Of a DNA stretch of 38,149 nucleotides, positions 24,496-32,201 are shown one piece after another. Made by a program: the position numbers and the translations under genes. Source of the stretch: Formosa sp. GTDB taxonomy: Bacteria > Bacteroidota > Bacteroidia > Flavobacteriales > Flavobacteriaceae. How positions within the stretch are numbered: position 1 is the first letter of the stretch; every line of letters starts with the position of its first letter. A model generated the notes under the pieces. It was given only the letters and a program-made list of their open reading frames with translations, searched no databases and had not been told where the DNA came from. The stretch is from the NCBI GenBank assembly GCA_018673215.1, contig JABHDE010000003.1, positions 1 to 38,149 on the forward strand, given 5' to 3'.

Positions 24496-25701
24496 TTAAA
24501 AGTGAATGTCGAATCCGAGCCTAAAAGTGATATTGTCTTTTTGACCGTCCAAGGTAGTATAGCTTATATCACTTTGAACTTTTAGTTTATGACCTACAAG
24601 AAATCTATTAAATCCTAATGTGTACTGTTCTGAAGGAAGTGTTTCTGTCACTGCTTCATAATCTACTGTTGTAAAACGTGCAGCGATCTCGTAGTTGTTT
24701 TTAAATAAATATCCAGCCTGTAGGTTTAAAGCATTTCCTGTTAATACAATATCACCTGTTGGAGTTACCCCATCAGTTTCTGTAGCTATTACATGGTCTG
24801 CTGTTCGTTTTGCATATTCACCCATAAATGAAAAACCATTGTGTTTGAACATTGCATCTGCAAAAATGGTGGTTTGGTTGGTTTCGAAAATTGTTCCATC
24901 TGTTCGTATCATATAATCGCCTGCAAAGCCGCGCTCACGAACTGCATTTTCGTTAAAGTTGTAAGTGAATCCAACCATTAGCTTTGAAGACTTCTCTCTT
25001 TTAAGATCAGACTGACTGTAATCACCTTTGGATTTAAACGCTCCAAAGGGTAAGAACTCTATTCGGGCCGTATATTGTAATCCTCCTTCATTTCCTTCAG
25101 TCACGTTACGACCTTCTCCTTGTGATAAGGCAAATTTTTGGCGCATTAAAAAATCACCTCCTAAGTTAGACTTGTGTCTAATTTGGATCCCTAAGTCCCG
25201 GTCAATATTAAAACGACTGTTTAATAACGATCGGTCTATTAATTGTAAATTTGCAGAAGATACGACACGTTCCACGTTTCCAGGCAATTTTGTCTGCCCA
25301 GCCCATAGCTCCCAGTTTTTTGAAAAGCTCCACATAATTACCGCATCCAAAATATATCGAGGAGTGTTTCTATTAAAATCATTGGCTCCCGAAATATCTC
25401 TATTAGATAATCCAAGTTCAAGCTTGTATTTTAATTTTGGACTGTAAGCAAATCCATCAAATTTTAAACGTGAACGACGAACGATGAAGTTGTGTTCTGG
25501 GCTTCCATACTGAGTTCCATTATGGTCCCAAGAAGACATGGAGCGAACTTGAAAGCGTGGTGCAAATTTAACACTGAATGTGCTATCTTTTGCTACAAAG
25601 TTAATCAACCCTTTTCCAAAGGTTGTGTCACTGATTTCTTGAGATTGAACATGGGAGATTGAAAAAATTGCAAACGCAATTAGTAAATTTCTGATTATCA
25701 C
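24496..25701 (-). CDS. Phosphate-selective porin O/P-family outer-membrane protein
   Basis: 401 residues. Signal peptide MIIRNLLIAFAIFSISHVQSQ, then a beta-barrel chain with FKRRSR-like 'FIVRRSRLKFDGFAYSPKLKYKLELGLS' and 'WELWAGQTKLPGNVERVVSSANLQLIDRSLLNSRFNIDRDLG', both typical of OprP/OprO relatives. It ends in an aromatic strand (FRLGFDIHF). Start is GTG 25701; no ATG exists nearby. It probably lets phosphate or polyphosphate cross the outer membrane and feeds the PiT transporter encoded next. Confidence 0.92.
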   Translation of the reverse strand: MIIRNLLIAFAIFSISHVQSQEISDTTFGKGLINFVAKDSTFSVKFAPRFQVRSMSSWDHNGTQYGSPEHNFIVRRSRLKFDGFAYSPKLKYKLELGLSNRDISGANDFNRNTPRYILDAVIMWSFSKNWELWAGQTKLPGNVERVVSSANLQLIDRSLLNSRFNIDRDLGIQIRHKSNLGGDFLMRQKFALSQGEGRNVTEGNEGGLQYTARIEFLPFGAFKSKGDYSQSDLKREKSSKLMVGFTYNFNENAVRERGFAGDYMIRTDGTIFETNQTTIFADAMFKHNGFSFMGEYAKRTADHVIATETDGVTPTGDIVLTGNALNLQAGYLFKNNYEIAARFTTVDYEAVTETLPSEQYTLGFNRFLVGHKLKVQSDISYTTLDGQKDNITFRLGFDIHF

Positions 25702-25744
25702 TTTAAATTATATTAGTTTTTGTCGGGTACAAATAACATAAACT

Positions 25745-25766
25745 AATGTTATCTTAATGTTTCCTA
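25745..25766 (+). promoter_or_regulatory. Candidate PHO-box-like direct repeat before the porin
   Basis: AATGTTATCTT (25745-25755) and AATGTTTCCTA (25756-25766), 11-bp period, overlapping a dyad. It lies about 44 nt upstream of the porin GTG, on the opposite strand. Confidence 0.35.
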
Positions 25767-25777
25767 AACATTAAGAT
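25751..25777. promoter_or_regulatory. 12-bp perfect dyad upstream of the porin
   Basis: ATCTTAATGTTT (25751-25762), CCT, AAACATTAAGAT (25766-25777). It could be an operator or an RNA hairpin in the leader. No T run follows on either strand at the end of the stem. Confidence 0.5.
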
Positions 25778-25783
25778 TAAAAT

Positions 25784-25814
25784 AAAAAAAAAAGCTGCCT
25801 GGCCAAGGGCAGCT
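25784..25814 (-). terminator. Minus-strand intrinsic terminator in the porin leader
   Basis: On the minus strand AGCTGCC (25814-25808) pairs with GGCAGCT (25799-25793) and is followed by a U run of nine or more. No minus-strand coding gene lies just upstream, so it either ends a short RNA or attenuates the porin transcript. Confidence 0.6.
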
Positions 25815-26007
25815 CATCAGAAATCATCATTTTTGTAGTCGACAAAAACTAATATGTAATAATGATACTAATTAAGTGTCTAAGACATTACAAAGATTAT
25901 AATTAAACATGTCTATAGCGTAAGCAGAATGTTAAGTAATCATTAAACCTAATACACTCCTCCAAATTGTACCTTGACCTCATTTTACTATTTTAAAACG
26001 AATCCTC

Positions 26008-26029
26008 AATGTTAATTTAATGTAAACTA
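26008..26029 (+). promoter_or_regulatory. Candidate PHO-box-like direct repeat before the YwqK-like gene
   Basis: AATGTTAATTT (26008-26018) and AATGTAAACTA (26019-26029) repeat with an 11-bp period and end 4 nt before the putative -33 TTG. The first 16 nt match those of the site at 30793-30814 at 15 positions. Confidence 0.4.
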
Positions 26030-26033
26030 ATTG

Positions 26034-26063
26034 TTGATTTTGTGTAAATTTTTTGTAACTTTA
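26034..26063 (+). promoter_or_regulatory. Putative promoter of the YwqK-like gene
   Basis: TTG (26034-26036), 19-nt spacer, TAACTTTA (26056-26063; 7 of 8 to TAnnTTTG with the last base differing). ATG follows at 26083. Confidence 0.45.
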
Positions 26064-26082
26064 TACTATAAATATTATTGAT

Positions 26083-26442
26083 ATGAAAAAATACATACTA
26101 ATTGCGCTTGTTTTTATTGGAACAACCGTAGCAGCTCAAAACATAAACCAACCAAAATTAGAAACAAAAGGTCCACTTACTGTTGCGACTTATTATTATG
26201 ATAATGGTTCTGTTCAACAAGAAGGAGCTTTCAATAAAAATGGAACCTTAGAAGGGCTTTGGACAAGTTATGATTTTGAAGGGAATAAATTATCTCAAGG
26301 AAATTATAGTAATGGAATTAAAACAGGGAAATGGTTTTTCTGGACCGAAAATTCTTTAAAAGAGGTCGATTTTGTAAATTCAAAAATTATGAATGTTAGT
26401 GAATGGGACCGTAAGTCGCAACTTGCAATAAGCATGAACTAA
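26083..26442 (+). CDS. Small secreted MORN-variant (YwqK-like) repeat protein
   Basis: 119 residues with a signal peptide (MKKYILIALVFIGTTVAAQ). The mature chain has three repeat units of the YDNGSVQQEGAFNKNGTLEGLW / YDFEGNKLSQGNYSNGIKTGKWFFW / LKEVDFVNSKI type, the pattern of YwqK/MORN-variant proteins. These are often labelled as antitoxins, but nothing here supports a toxin-antitoxin role: no toxin gene is adjacent and the protein is exported. Its placement between phosphate uptake genes and the repeat at 26008 suggest phosphate control (inference). Confidence 0.8.
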   Translation: MKKYILIALVFIGTTVAAQNINQPKLETKGPLTVATYYYDNGSVQQEGAFNKNGTLEGLWTSYDFEGNKLSQGNYSNGIKTGKWFFWTENSLKEVDFVNSKIMNVSEWDRKSQLAISMN

Positions 26443-26463
26443 CGATCCTAATACATAGAATAC

Positions 26464-26490
26464 AAAAAGCACCCGTAAGGGTGCTTTTTT
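26464..26490. terminator. Bidirectional Rho-independent terminator
   Basis: AAAAGCACCC / GGGTGCTTTT around a GTAA loop, with A and T runs on both sides. It serves the YwqK-like gene (+) and the TonB receptor gene (-). Confidence 0.95.
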
Positions 26491-26516
26491 GTGTTATAAT
26501 CAAGTGACTATTTCAA

Positions 26517-29351
26517 TTAAAATTTATAAGAATACCCTATAGATACTTCTGTACCAGGTTGAAAGCTAGAAAACGTTTTTGATGCAGTCTTGTAGGATTC
26601 ATAAACACTCTCTCTTTTACTGTTAAGAATATTAGAGACCTTTACATCAATAGTTGATTTTTTGTCTTGGCCAAAACTTTTGTTAAGTGTAAAATTGAGG
26701 CTGCTAAACGGTTTTGTATAGACATCTGGAACAATTCCAGTTCCTACCACTTCCAAAGTTTTACCTTGTACATTAAAAAACAATCCCGTTTGAAGTCCTG
26801 TGTCCGAGTTATTGTAGTTTAGCCCTGTATTGATAAGGAATGGCGATTGACCTTGTAAATCTCTTGTGTCTTCTATGGATTCTCCATCTCTTGCCGCTAA
26901 CACACGTCTGTTGTACTCGTCTATATTCATTGTTAGTTCTGAATTAATATAGGAGGCGTTGATGTTAAACTTAAGTTTATCTAAGCTTTCCAAAATAAAC
27001 CCTAATGATTTTCTAAATTCAAACTCAATTCCATAAACCTTTGCAGAACCTAAGTTTTTAGGCGTTATTTGATCTGGTGCTGACTCATAAAAAGTTAATT
27101 CTATGGGATCAGTGAAGTCTTTATAAAACCCACTAAAAGCAAACATTTCACTGCCCTCACCAAATTTTTCAAAACGGACATCAAAATTATTAATATAGGA
27201 CGGCGTCAAATCAATATTTCCAATAAAAAGACGGTTTGTAATGGCATCAAAAATTTGACTTTTTGAAGCTTCCTTAAATGAAGGACGTGCCGTTGTTCTT
27301 GAATAAGATGCCCTTAAGTTTTGTTCATCTGTAAGGCTATAGATGATATTAGCAGACGGGAATACATCAAACTTATCTATTATTTTAGAATTTTTGTATA
27401 CTTCTGTAGCTGCTTGGTTTTGCCCTGTATAAAAGGTTTGAAATAATTCTGTACGTATGCCTAATACTGTTTTTAGTTTTTCTGTTAAACTAAATTCATT
27501 TGACGCATACATTGCCGTGATTCGTTGCTCCCCTTCGTAGGCATTGGCTTTTTCAAAAAGATCGCCTGTAACTAAGTGTGTTCCTGATCCTGTTTCTGGA
27601 GTCCATATATTATTTTCAGCCAATATGGTATCTGCATCTCCATTTTCTACGGAAAGTCCTGTTACTGGATTAGTAATCGTAAACGTATAATCATCAATTT
27701 TAAAATTTCTGAATTTATAGGTATACCCTCCACCAAATTTAACTTTTGCAGGGTTGTCAAATAGCATATACTTTTTATTGACATCTAGTTTTCCAACAAG
27801 GTTAATTTCTTCAAGAGTTCTCCAGATTCTTATAGGATAGCTAGAGGCACTTGGACTGATAAAAGCGTTTCCTTCCTGAGTCAGCTGTAAGGGTGTAATT
27901 CGGTGATCTTTATCGTACACTCTAGAAAGAGATGGTGATAGTTTCCACTCCATTTGCCATCCACTTTCTCTAAAGAAATGTGTTCCTGCTAATAAAATAT
28001 TTGAAATTGATCTTTCGGTATAAAGGAGTGCATCTTTTGAAATCGGTTCAAAACCACTTCCACCCCCTGCTTGTGCAAGTTGCTGTTCGTATTTTCCAGC
28101 AGTGCTTTCCCCATTTTGAATATGAAGGAAGTTTAATTTGTATTTTGAATTTTCACGTTTGTATACGAGTCCAGTAAGCACATTTAACAATACGGAATTC
28201 ACCCCAACTTCTCCCAAAGTCGTTCGCGTTGCCAATAGGTCATTGTTAGACGCATTATTTTGATCCCTCATATAGGTTCCGTCCACTCTATTGTCGTAGA
28301 ATTCTGTTTTATTTTTGTAAGAAAAAGACAATTGATACCCTAGTTTGTTTTCTCCAACTTCATATTGATTTCCCGCTGTAAATCCAAAGTCATAATTAAT
28401 TCCACTTTCTGATCTTTTCGCTGTTAATTCTTTATTGAATGCTCCCGTAAGCGCTGTTAAAACAGACGAATTTGTAAATGTACCAGGAATGGGTTGATAC
28501 CTGTTTATCGGTCTTTTTCTCATACCATCATCAAAACCAAGCCAATCGGTTTTACTGCCACTGTAGCTCAAGTAATTTGAGTTCAAATGCATATTAGGAT
28601 TATAGGATGTCCCTATTGAAAAAGTGTAGGATTCTTTACTTGGATAATCTTTGGTAACAATATCAATAACGCCCCCTGTAAAATCTGCTGGATATTCGGA
28701 TGCTGCAGATTTTATTACAATAACATTTTCCAAAATATTAGTAGGGAAGACATCCATTTGAATTGTGTTTCTGTCGGGGTCTAAGCCAGGGATGTCCACA
28801 CCATTTAATATGGATTTAGTATAACGATCTCCCAACCCTCTAACATACACATATTTGCCACCCTGAATAGATACCCCAGGAACACTTTTAACAGCACTGG
28901 CGATATTACCCGCACCACTACTTTTAATGCCTTGAGCTGAAAGCCCGTCCAATAAAGTAATTGATTTTTTTTGTAAATCTAATACTGCAGATTCTGTATT
29001 TTTTCTTACCGTAGTTGTAATGATGACAGTTTCTAATGAGTTTGTATTAAGTGTTACATCTACAAGGATTTCTGAGTTTGCCTCAACGTTTACATCCGAT
29101 ATTTCAACAGATTGATACCCGATGTAAGAAAACACAATAGTATAATTCCCCTCAGAAACCTCGAGTTGATACTTGCCATCAAAATCTGAAGTGGTTCCAG
29201 TTGTCGTATTTTTGATAAGCACATTGGCAAATGCCATGGGTTCATTATATTCCCCGTCCGTAATCGTTCCTATTATTTTTCCAGATTGAGCTGTGAGTTG
29301 AATCGCAAGAAAAGTTGTCAGTAAAAATGATGTTAATTTGTGTAATTTCAT
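26517..29351 (-). CDS. TonB-dependent receptor with CarboxypepD-reg-like N-terminal domain
   Basis: 944 residues. Signal peptide (MKLHKLTSFLLTTFLAIQLTAQ), then a beta-sandwich regulatory domain (~24-110: GKIIGTITDGEYNEPMAFANV to YIGYQSVEISDV), the plug (IASAVKSVPGVSIQGGKYVYVRGLGDRYTKSILNGVDIPG), and a 22-strand-type barrel ending in GYSYKF, an aromatic C terminus for outer-membrane insertion. It imports a large or scarce substrate using TonB energy. No SusD-like gene accompanies it; the preceding gene encodes a lipoprotein with beta-helix repeats. Substrate unknown; phosphate-containing compounds are plausible from the neighbourhood. Confidence 0.92.
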   Translation of the reverse strand: MKLHKLTSFLLTTFLAIQLTAQSGKIIGTITDGEYNEPMAFANVLIKNTTTGTTSDFDGKYQLEVSEGNYTIVFSYIGYQSVEISDVNVEANSEILVDVTLNTNSLETVIITTTVRKNTESAVLDLQKKSITLLDGLSAQGIKSSGAGNIASAVKSVPGVSIQGGKYVYVRGLGDRYTKSILNGVDIPGLDPDRNTIQMDVFPTNILENVIVIKSAASEYPADFTGGVIDIVTKDYPSKESYTFSIGTSYNPNMHLNSNYLSYSGSKTDWLGFDDGMRKRPINRYQPIPGTFTNSSVLTALTGAFNKELTAKRSESGINYDFGFTAGNQYEVGENKLGYQLSFSYKNKTEFYDNRVDGTYMRDQNNASNNDLLATRTTLGEVGVNSVLLNVLTGLVYKRENSKYKLNFLHIQNGESTAGKYEQQLAQAGGGSGFEPISKDALLYTERSISNILLAGTHFFRESGWQMEWKLSPSLSRVYDKDHRITPLQLTQEGNAFISPSASSYPIRIWRTLEEINLVGKLDVNKKYMLFDNPAKVKFGGGYTYKFRNFKIDDYTFTITNPVTGLSVENGDADTILAENNIWTPETGSGTHLVTGDLFEKANAYEGEQRITAMYASNEFSLTEKLKTVLGIRTELFQTFYTGQNQAATEVYKNSKIIDKFDVFPSANIIYSLTDEQNLRASYSRTTARPSFKEASKSQIFDAITNRLFIGNIDLTPSYINNFDVRFEKFGEGSEMFAFSGFYKDFTDPIELTFYESAPDQITPKNLGSAKVYGIEFEFRKSLGFILESLDKLKFNINASYINSELTMNIDEYNRRVLAARDGESIEDTRDLQGQSPFLINTGLNYNNSDTGLQTGLFFNVQGKTLEVVGTGIVPDVYTKPFSSLNFTLNKSFGQDKKSTIDVKVSNILNSKRESVYESYKTASKTFSSFQPGTEVSIGYSYKF

Positions 29352-29425
29352 AGTATGTGTTTAAACAACAAACAATTGCCCGTGAATGAACACAAGCAAT
29401 TGATAAATTGACTAATTTTTATTTT

Positions 29426-30676
29426 TTAGAATCCTAATTCTGCTTTAGTATTTGCATAAGTCCAGCTTAGAAGAGATGTTGTAGCACCTACGGTACTTGC
29501 AGCTGCAGAAACCGCAGTAGCTGTAGAACCAAAACCACTAACATCAACCGTTGCAGCTTTATTTACAAAGATGTCCGTTACCTCAGAAACCCCAGTAGGT
29601 AATACAATTTCCCACGCTCCAAAAGTTAACAATCCATCATTATAGTTTGTGGCAACTCCATCGTTGTCCAATTCCACATCTGAAGAACTTTTGAATCCGT
29701 AAGCATATATGTTTTCTGTTCTTCCCATAGCTTTAGATCTGTAATCTGCATATTCGCCATTTTCAGTGACAGAGTTTCCAATGATAGTTGAGTTTCTTAA
29801 TGTAAATGAACCTGTTGCGGTTCCTTCAGGACCATCAATTTCAAATGCATGATCGGAGTTAGCACCCAAAATAACAATGGCATTATCAATAATTCCAGAA
29901 TAACCTTGGTCAATATCTATGGCATCATCTCCTTGAGCCCAAACCAACAGGTTGGTAGCATTTACCGTACCTCCGAAAAACTCAATACCATCATCAACGT
30001 TTGCTACCACTTCGATATTTTCGATTACAGTACCAGATCCAACACCACCAAGTGTTAAGCCATTGATTTCATTTCCTTCTCCAATTAGAGCACCTCCATG
30101 ACGGATTGATATATACTGATATACTCCTGAGTTATCAGTAGCATCTTCACCACCATAAAGACCAAAAGTATCATCTGCAGGAATCCCTTCAATTTGAACT
30201 ACATCTACATCGCCAGAAAACGAAGATGGAGCATAACCTAAAACGATTAACCCTCCCCAAAGTCCAGAATTAGTTTCGTTCAAATTTGTTCCAGCTGTTT
30301 GTCCAACCTCGATATTATCGTTTATGGACGTGAAAATAATAGGTTCTGTTGCTGTTCCTACAGCATTTAATTTTCCGCCTTGAGCAACAATAAGTGCAGA
30401 CGCTAAGGATCCAGTTCCTTCAGTTCCCTTAATTATAGTGCCAGCTTGTATTGTGAGCACAACTCCGCTTGGCACCACTACCTTTTGATTAAGCACATAA
30501 ATATTGTCATTTGTCCAAGTCGTACTTTCAGAAATCATCCCAGAAACAGAGACAGTATTGTTTCCTACTGTGCCAGAGTTTCCTGGATCTTCAAGAATTG
30601 GAGGTGCTTCATCTTGCATACATCCAGTAAACGCAAGTGTTACAATTGCTGATAAAGTAAAAATTGTTTTTTTCAT
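29426..30676 (-). CDS. Beta-helix-like surface lipoprotein, partner of the TonB receptor
   Basis: 416 residues. Lipoprotein signal ending LAFTGC (Cys19). The first part is a Gly/Asp-rich low-complexity linker. After a 'WTNDNIYVLNQKVVVPSGVVLTIQAGTIIKG' strand, repeated short strands follow (ALIVAQGGKLNAVG, PIIFTSI, GLWGGLIVLGYAP, VIENIEVVANVDDGIEFFGG, TNLLVWAQGDDAIDIDQ), typical of a right-handed parallel beta helix. The N-D-D-G-I-E and G-D-D-A-I-D-I-D runs could bind calcium or substrate. It is upstream of the TonB receptor by 74 nt and probably co-transcribed. Catalytic activity is not evident. Confidence 0.75.
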   Translation of the reverse strand: MKKTIFTLSAIVTLAFTGCMQDEAPPILEDPGNSGTVGNNTVSVSGMISESTTWTNDNIYVLNQKVVVPSGVVLTIQAGTIIKGTEGTGSLASALIVAQGGKLNAVGTATEPIIFTSINDNIEVGQTAGTNLNETNSGLWGGLIVLGYAPSSFSGDVDVVQIEGIPADDTFGLYGGEDATDNSGVYQYISIRHGGALIGEGNEINGLTLGGVGSGTVIENIEVVANVDDGIEFFGGTVNATNLLVWAQGDDAIDIDQGYSGIIDNAIVILGANSDHAFEIDGPEGTATGSFTLRNSTIIGNSVTENGEYADYRSKAMGRTENIYAYGFKSSSDVELDNDGVATNYNDGLLTFGAWEIVLPTGVSEVTDIFVNKAATVDVSGFGSTATAVSAAASTVGATTSLLSWTYANTKAELGF

Positions 30677-30741
30677 TTTCTTTTAGTTAATTATTGTTAC
30701 TGCAAATTAACAGCTTAAAGCACCTATCGAAGTTATATCAC

Positions 30742-30760
30742 GTTTACAAAACCATTAACA
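30742..30760 (-). promoter_or_regulatory. Candidate PHO-box-like pair before the lipoprotein/TonB operon
   Basis: On the minus strand TGTTAA, 6 nt, then TGTAAAC, resembling the pair at 26010-26027 with one extra base between halves. It ends 66 nt before the lipoprotein ATG. Confidence 0.3.
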
Positions 30761-30792
30761 AAATGTTAGGGTGTGATTCCTTATTCTGAATT

Positions 30793-30814
30793 TTAGAAAC
30801 ATTTAATTAACATT
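30793..30814 (-). promoter_or_regulatory. Candidate PHO-box-like direct repeat
   Basis: On the minus strand AATGTTAATTA (30814-30804) and AATGTTTCTAA (30803-30793) repeat with an 11-bp period. It is 117 nt upstream of the lipoprotein ATG and 35 nt before dgt, so it could act on either. Nearly identical to the site at 26008. Confidence 0.4.
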
Positions 30815-30848
30815 GAAATTGTTATCTTGCAGGTTCATATCAGATAAC

Positions 30849-32189
30849 ATGAATTGGGAACAATTACTTTCTTTAAAACGTCAAGGAGACACCAACAAAC
30901 GACTTAGAAATGAACAAGACGAAACACGATTAGGGTTTGATGTCGATTATGATCGCATTATTTTTTCACCTGAATTTAGAAGTCTTCAAGATAAAACCCA
31001 AGTGGTCCCATTATCTTCCACAGATTTTGTACATACACGGCTCACACATAGTCTTGAGGTTAGTGTGGTAGCTCGGTCCTTGGGACGAAAAGCGGGAGTT
31101 AAAGTTTTAGAAAAACACCCTTACCTAACGGAAATTCATGGTTATAAACCCAATGATTTTGGCGCCATTGTTGCCGCCGCAGCATTGGCTCATGATATAG
31201 GGAACCCTCCTTTTGGTCATTCCGGCGAAAAAGCTATTGGACACTATTTTAAAAATGGACCAGGTCAACAATATAAAGCACAACTTGAGCCTAAGGAGTA
31301 TCAAGATTTATGCGATTTTGAGGGGAATGCAAATGGATTTAAAGTTCTTACCCAAGACAAACAAGGCTCTAAAGGGGGGCTTCGATTGAGCTATGCCACC
31401 TTAGGAACGTTTACAAAGTACCCTAAAGAATCATTACCTGTAAAACCAGACACACATATTTCTTCTAAGAAGTACGGTTTTTTTCAAACCGAAAAAACAA
31501 GTTTTATAGACGTAGCAAATGAGCTAGGACTTCACAAACTCAGCAGCCAAAACACTCAATTCTCAAGACACCCATTGGCCTTTTTGGTCGAAGCAGCCGA
31601 CGACATTTGTTATACAATTATCGATTTTGAAGATGGCATCAACCTTGGATTGATTGATGAAGACTATGCACTTGAATATTTGATTAATTTGGTGAGAGGG
31701 ACTATTAATACCAAAAAATACAGCGCCCTTTCTTCTACAAAAGAACGGGTGAGTTATTTAAGAGCCTTGGCAATTAGCACCCTGATCGAAGATGCGGTTA
31801 GTATATTTATGGCACACGAAAAAGAAATACTTGCCGGAGAATTTCATGTCTCCATACTTGACAAAAGTAAATACCAAGCTCAAATTAATGATATCATAAA
31901 ACTTAGTATTGAAAAAATATACAATTCTGAAGATGTTATTGACAAAGAAATATCTGGATTTGAAATTCTAAATCAATTACTAGATCGTTTTATTTTGGCG
32001 GTAAATAATACCTATGAAAATGTGCCTACAGCCTATGACAAATTATTGTTGAAACTTATTCCAGACGAAATAGATGTTCATAATGACAGTCTTTACACGA
32101 GGATGCTAAATGTTTGCTATTTTGTGTCTTTGTTTTCGGATACAAAAGCGGTTTTGACTTACAAAAAAATTAAAGGAATGGGGTTTTAA
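30849..32189 (+). CDS. dgt: Deoxyguanosinetriphosphate triphosphohydrolase-like protein
   Basis: 446 residues from ATG 30849 (MNWEQLLSLKRQGDTNKR); a frame extension from TTG 30813 is not needed. The HD-domain signature is present: FVHTRLTHSLEVSVVARSLGR supplies the first His and AAALAHDIGNPPFGHSGEKA the His-Asp pair of a metal site, with the family-typical DFEGNANGFKVL run and DDICYTIIDFEDG as the last Asp. The enzyme hydrolyses dGTP (or other dNTPs) to the nucleoside and triphosphate. Convergent with dxs, 12 nt between stops. Confidence 0.92.
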   Translation: MNWEQLLSLKRQGDTNKRLRNEQDETRLGFDVDYDRIIFSPEFRSLQDKTQVVPLSSTDFVHTRLTHSLEVSVVARSLGRKAGVKVLEKHPYLTEIHGYKPNDFGAIVAAAALAHDIGNPPFGHSGEKAIGHYFKNGPGQQYKAQLEPKEYQDLCDFEGNANGFKVLTQDKQGSKGGLRLSYATLGTFTKYPKESLPVKPDTHISSKKYGFFQTEKTSFIDVANELGLHKLSSQNTQFSRHPLAFLVEAADDICYTIIDFEDGINLGLIDEDYALEYLINLVRGTINTKKYSALSSTKERVSYLRALAISTLIEDAVSIFMAHEKEILAGEFHVSILDKSKYQAQINDIIKLSIEKIYNSEDVIDKEISGFEILNQLLDRFILAVNNTYENVPTAYDKLLLKLIPDEIDVHNDSLYTRMLNVCYFVSLFSDTKAVLTYKKIKGMGF

Positions 32190-32201
32190 AAACTCCCTTT
32201 T

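Larger units (their letters stand above)
25710..25855. repeat. 16-nt perfect inverted repeat with 114-nt interior
   Basis: ATATTAGTTTTTGTCG (25710-25725) and CGACAAAAACTAATAT (25840-25855) are exact reverse complements. The interior contains a 12-bp dyad and a terminator hairpin. The inner arm is 8 nt before the porin GTG. Confidence 0.6.
25702..26082. other. Regulatory gap between porin and YwqK-like gene
   Basis: No gene. It holds, in order, a 16-nt inverted-repeat arm, a direct repeat and 12-bp dyad, a minus-strand terminator hairpin, the second arm, and the promoter region of the gene at 26083. These are annotated separately. Confidence 0.6.

Noticed and set aside
26083-26442. Toxin-antitoxin system antitoxin
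   Set aside because: The YwqK label is a family name; there is a signal peptide and no adjacent toxin gene.
30813-30848. TTG start for dgt
   Set aside because: MNWEQLLSLKRQGD at 30849 fits the family opening better and the upstream codons carry a promoter-like stretch.
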